Part shown: positions 61,385 through 64,000 of the stretch, piece by piece | Layout: each line of letters opens with the position of its first letter | How positions within the stretch are numbered: position 1 is the stretch's first letter | NCBI RefSeq assembly: GCF_002192415.1 | Contig: NZ_CP021780.1 | Coordinates: 8,370,001-8,434,000 of the forward strand | Length of the DNA stretch: 64,000 bases | Origin: Paenibacillus donghaensis | Lineage (GTDB): Bacteria; Bacillota; Bacilli; Paenibacillales; Paenibacillaceae | Direction: 5' to 3' | Notes under the pieces: generated by a model | The model's input: the letters and a program-made list of their open reading frames with translations, nothing else | Database searches by the model: none | Told to the model about the DNA's origin: nothing | Made by a program: the position numbers and the translations under genes

Positions 61385-62731
61385 ATGACCAATTTTGAGT
61401 GGGGCTCCAAATTTCATGTGTTGCCATACGGGATGCTCTATCTCATGTCCGCCCTGTTCCTTGGAACGGCGGTCATCTACCAGCCGGCGGTTGCGGTTGC
61501 GGCCGTTCTGCTGATCATCCTGCTGGGTGTTTCGATCTCGCGTCCCGAACTTATCAGCTATTTCGTCCTGCTGACGACAGCGGTGTCGATCAACTTTCTC
61601 TATGCAGGCAGCCTGTTCGGAGTGGAGATTCTGTCCTTATACAAGCTGGTCATAGTGATGCTGCTGGTGCCTTGTATACTGGTCAACGGCGTGCGGTTTC
61701 GGCTCAGCCACCCGCTCTGGGCGATGGTCGCCCTGCTCTTCATTACCTTCGGGCTGTCCATCTGGCTGCCGGAGATGACCTCATCGATTGCCGTCAAAGC
61801 CTTCATCGGTCTATCGTTGCCGTTCGTGTTTCTGCTGATCAACTGGAAGAAGGAAGTGGCTGACAGGCAGATTCGAATCCTCTGTATGCTGCCGTTAGTC
61901 AGTGTGGCTGTCGGAGTGCTGCTGCAGCTTGCAGGCATTCACCCCTTCCTGGATGTGGAATTTACGGGGGCGGTGCGGGTTCAGGGGGCGAATATCCCGG
62001 CGCATCTCGCGATGCTCGCTTTCATGGGAGTCGGCATTCCGTTTATCGAGATTAAGCGCAGCCCGCAGCATATCCGCTATTTCTACATCATGCTGGCACT
62101 CAATTTCTTCATCTTGCTGGCTACAGGGACAAGAGGGCCGATTCTGGCGCTGGCGCTGATGGTGCTGTACTACTTCTATGATATTTCCCGGCAGTATCTG
62201 AAGGGCAAGACCACTTATCTGATTCCACTGATGGGTTCGTTTCTGTTGATCTTCGCAGCCGTCTTTATGCAGCTGGATAACTTCAGGAAACGTTCCTTTG
62301 AGCGGACAACAGACACGGCTGTGGACCTTTCGGGTCGGTCCGAGGCCTGGGAATATTTCCTGAACAAGGCTGCGGACTCCCCTTGGTCGGGCAGGGGACT
62401 TGGAGCCGTTACTGTGGCGAATGACGGAACGCTCTACAAGGGTTTCGTCGTTCCCCACAATGAGTACATCCGCTTCTATTACGATGGGGGGTATATCGGC
62501 GCCATTGTCCTGCTGCTCTCCTTATTGGCTGTGTTCGTTCTGGTTTACAGAGCTTTGGCACCGAAGGTCAAACCTTATTATGTGTTTTTTATTGCAGCGT
62601 TTCTAATCTATTCGTTCTCAGACAATACGCTGTCGACGGTCCAATTTATTATTCCGTTCTGTTGGTACCTAAACTGTCTGTACCGGTCTTCACAGCCAAC
62701 CGATTCCCCACAAAAAGAAGTGATACGATGA
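61385..62731 (+). CDS. Wzy/O-antigen ligase-like polymerase
   Basis: 448-residue membrane protein with about 11-12 helices and a periplasmic-type loop containing SGRSEAWEYFLNKAADSPWS, GRGLGA and VPHNEYIRFYYDGGYIGAIV, the O-antigen ligase/polymerase (Wzy_C) signature with catalytic His. Probably polymerises the exopolysaccharide unit. ATG follows GGGAAG. Overlaps the next gene by 4 bp (ATGA). Confidence 0.88.
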   Translation: MTNFEWGSKFHVLPYGMLYLMSALFLGTAVIYQPAVAVAAVLLIILLGVSISRPELISYFVLLTTAVSINFLYAGSLFGVEILSLYKLVIVMLLVPCILVNGVRFRLSHPLWAMVALLFITFGLSIWLPEMTSSIAVKAFIGLSLPFVFLLINWKKEVADRQIRILCMLPLVSVAVGVLLQLAGIHPFLDVEFTGAVRVQGANIPAHLAMLAFMGVGIPFIEIKRSPQHIRYFYIMLALNFFILLATGTRGPILALALMVLYYFYDISRQYLKGKTTYLIPLMGSFLLIFAAVFMQLDNFRKRSFERTTDTAVDLSGRSEAWEYFLNKAADSPWSGRGLGAVTVANDGTLYKGFVVPHNEYIRFYYDGGYIGAIVLLLSLLAVFVLVYRALAPKVKPYYVFFIAAFLIYSFSDNTLSTVQFIIPFCWYLNCLYRSSQPTDSPQKEVIR

Positions 62732-63501
62732 ACCAAGTGAATATGTTCGATGTCAATTTCGATAACTATGATTTCATGGATCTGCTTGAATACATCGACA
62801 GGACCATTAAGGAGAGGAATCAATCCTACATTCTCACCTGCAATGTCGATCATGTAATCAAGCTGCGCAAGGACAAAGAGTTTCAGACCGTATATTCTGA
62901 AGCCGGAGCGGTTGTCGCCGATGGAATGCCGCTCATCTGGGCCTCCAAAATGCTCGGAAAGCCGCTGAAGCAGAAGGTATCCGGGGCGGATTTGTTCAGC
63001 CGTCTGGGAGAAGCCTTTGAGCAAAGGAAGTACCGGCTGTTCTTCCTCGGCTCTGCTGAAGGTGTGCCGGAGCAGGCAACCAAGAATCTGAAGGCGTCCT
63101 ATCCGGGCATGAACATTGTTGGATGCTACTCTCCCTCCTACGGGTTTGAGAACAACGCGGAAGAGAATGAACGGATTGTAAGGATGCTGACAGAAGCCCA
63201 GCCGGATATTGTATTTGTCGGTGTCGGGGCACCCAAGCAGGAGAAGTGGATCTACCGCCACTACACCTCCTATCAGGCTCCGATCTCGATCGGAGTGGGA
63301 GCTACCTTCGACTTCCTGTCCGGGTCGGTCAAGCGGGCACCGGATTTCATGCAGAAGACCGGACTTGAATGGTTCTGGCGGCTTAGCCAGGAGCCGGGCC
63401 GGCTCTGGAAGAGATATCTGGTGGACGATGCGCAGTTCCTGGTGTTGCTGTTGAAGGAGCTGCGCAAACGGGATAAAGCAAGAGACGGAAAAATAGAGTA
63501 G
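62728..63501 (+). CDS. WecG/TagA/CpsF family glycosyltransferase
   Basis: 257 residues. Family motifs: VDHVIKLRKDKEFQTVYSEA, VVADGMPLIWASKMLG, FFLGSAEGVPEQA, PDIVFVGVGAPKQEKWI and GVGATFDFLSGSVKRAP. Transfers an amino-sugar or similar residue to the lipid-linked intermediate. ATG 62728 overlaps the stop of the polymerase gene, so translation is coupled. Confidence 0.93.
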   Translation: MNQVNMFDVNFDNYDFMDLLEYIDRTIKERNQSYILTCNVDHVIKLRKDKEFQTVYSEAGAVVADGMPLIWASKMLGKPLKQKVSGADLFSRLGEAFEQRKYRLFFLGSAEGVPEQATKNLKASYPGMNIVGCYSPSYGFENNAEENERIVRMLTEAQPDIVFVGVGAPKQEKWIYRHYTSYQAPISIGVGATFDFLSGSVKRAPDFMQKTGLEWFWRLSQEPGRLWKRYLVDDAQFLVLLLKELRKRDKARDGKIE

Positions 63502-63542
63502 CCGGAAAGTCCGGGGCTTACAGTGAAGTGGGGGTGAAGCAG

Positions 63543-64000
63543 ATGAACCGCAATGAAGGAAGCCTGGCACTTCCGTCGCTGACATCGATCAAGGCAGCTG
63601 CCGTTCTGGCAGGATTCATTGCCCTATGTCTCGGACTGCCGATGATGATCGGATTAGTCAGCGCGAAGCTAAGCGCCTCGAACAGCCTGCAAGGTGTGGT
63701 GCTGGCGGGAATTCTGTTCCCGGCCCTGCTGCTTGCATTGGTAAGACCGCGGCAGCTGGTTCCTTACACCCTGCTGATCTGGGCGGTGGCACCGGAGCTG
63801 CGGCGGATCTCCGACTGGAGTGAAGGGGTATACCATTCGGTATCCCTGCTGAGTCTCGCACCGCTGCTGACCGGAGCGACGCTGGTGATCCCGGTGCTGA
63901 AGGAGATTCACAGAATCCAGAAATCCTCCACCCGGATTATCCTGCTGTTCGCTGTAGCCCTGGGATATGGCGCCTTGATCGGGCTGGCCAAGAACGGGAT
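63543..64000 (+). CDS. Membrane protein of the exopolysaccharide operon, N-terminal part
   Basis: 152 codons are visible, running off the right edge. MNRNEGSLALPSLTSIKAAA is followed by hydrophobic helices (AVLAGFIALCLGLPMMIGLV, GVVLAGILFPALLLALVRPR, LLSLAPLLTGATLVIPVL). The pattern resembles a second O-antigen ligase/polymerase-like or EpsG-like protein; the informative C-terminal part is not in the window. GGGGTGA precedes the ATG. Confidence 0.75.
   Translation, partial: MNRNEGSLALPSLTSIKAAAVLAGFIALCLGLPMMIGLVSAKLSASNSLQGVVLAGILFPALLLALVRPRQLVPYTLLIWAVAPELRRISDWSEGVYHSVSLLSLAPLLTGATLVIPVLKEIHRIQKSSTRIILLFAVALGYGALIGLAKNG

Overview
The window looks like chromosomal DNA of a Paenibacillus-type Firmicute. 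The signs are a heme-copper quinol oxidase operon (qoxABC), several genes of YesM/YesN two-component plus Lpl/Ytc-type sugar ABC transporter style, secreted copper-amine-oxidase-like 'stalk' domain proteins, Mn-dependent pyrophosphatase, strong AGGAGG-type ribosome binding sites with frequent TTG/GTG starts, and intergenic spaces filled with short palindromic and tandem repeats. No rRNA, tRNA or CRISPR array was seen.

Layout. 1-3.1 kb: qoxCBA on the minus strand. 3.5-9.8 kb: secreted polysaccharide deacetylase, a TetR/MFS efflux pair with three visible operators, and a polar amino acid ABC transporter operon. 9.8-12.1 kb: 2.3 kb of non-coding repeats. 12.1-15.9 kb: a frameshifted nuclease-like gene and a TerD-family protein with a very repetitive linker. 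16.1-23.5 kb: housekeeping genes (Mug, TagO/WecA-like, YjjG-like HAD, AAC(3)-like, slipin, PpaC). 23.9-25.4 kb: an AT-rich DUF6973-type secreted protein and a small membrane protein sitting on an ISL3 transposase remnant. 25.6-35.9 kb: a complete plant-polysaccharide locus (YesM/YesN, solute-binding protein, two permeases, GH43, MGH1-like hydrolase). 36-41.5 kb: pirin, a 39-bp tandem array, leucine dehydrogenase, cyclophilin lipoprotein, MFS pump, Lrp regulator. 41.6-45.9 kb: a scrapyard of truncated and fused genes between repeat clusters. 46-47 kb: two small acidic proteins. 47.2-52.6 kb: the most interesting block, see below. 53.2-55.5 kb: NarL-type histidine kinase and response regulator. 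55.5-57.3 kb: repeats. 57.4-64 kb: an exopolysaccharide operon (Wzz-like, CpsD-like kinase, GalU, initiating sugar transferase, GT2, Wzy-like, WecG/TagA-like, further membrane protein) running off the window.

The candidate new system is at 50933-52188. A 79-residue peptide whose leader resembles the nitrile-hydratase-like (NHLP) RiPP leaders, ending in a 15-residue tail with C-terminal Trp, lies directly downstream of a class I isoprenoid synthase-fold enzyme with two Asp-rich motifs. The gene order and logic recall ComQ-ComX (isoprenylated Trp pheromone). Two tandem paralogous multi-TM histidine kinases (47173-50932) converge on the peptide gene with abutting stop codons, and a NarL-type kinase/regulator pair follows 1 kb further on. 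I infer a prenylated or terpene-decorated signalling or RiPP peptide; this is a hypothesis from gene content, not a demonstrated function.

The second theme is the density of repeats: at least two palindrome families with a shared TGC(A/G)-N4-(T/C)GCA core, three copies of a roughly 95-105 bp hairpin element carrying GAACTTAAGAATG arms, a MITE-like element, and tandem arrays of 9, 19, 39, 42 and 108 bp.
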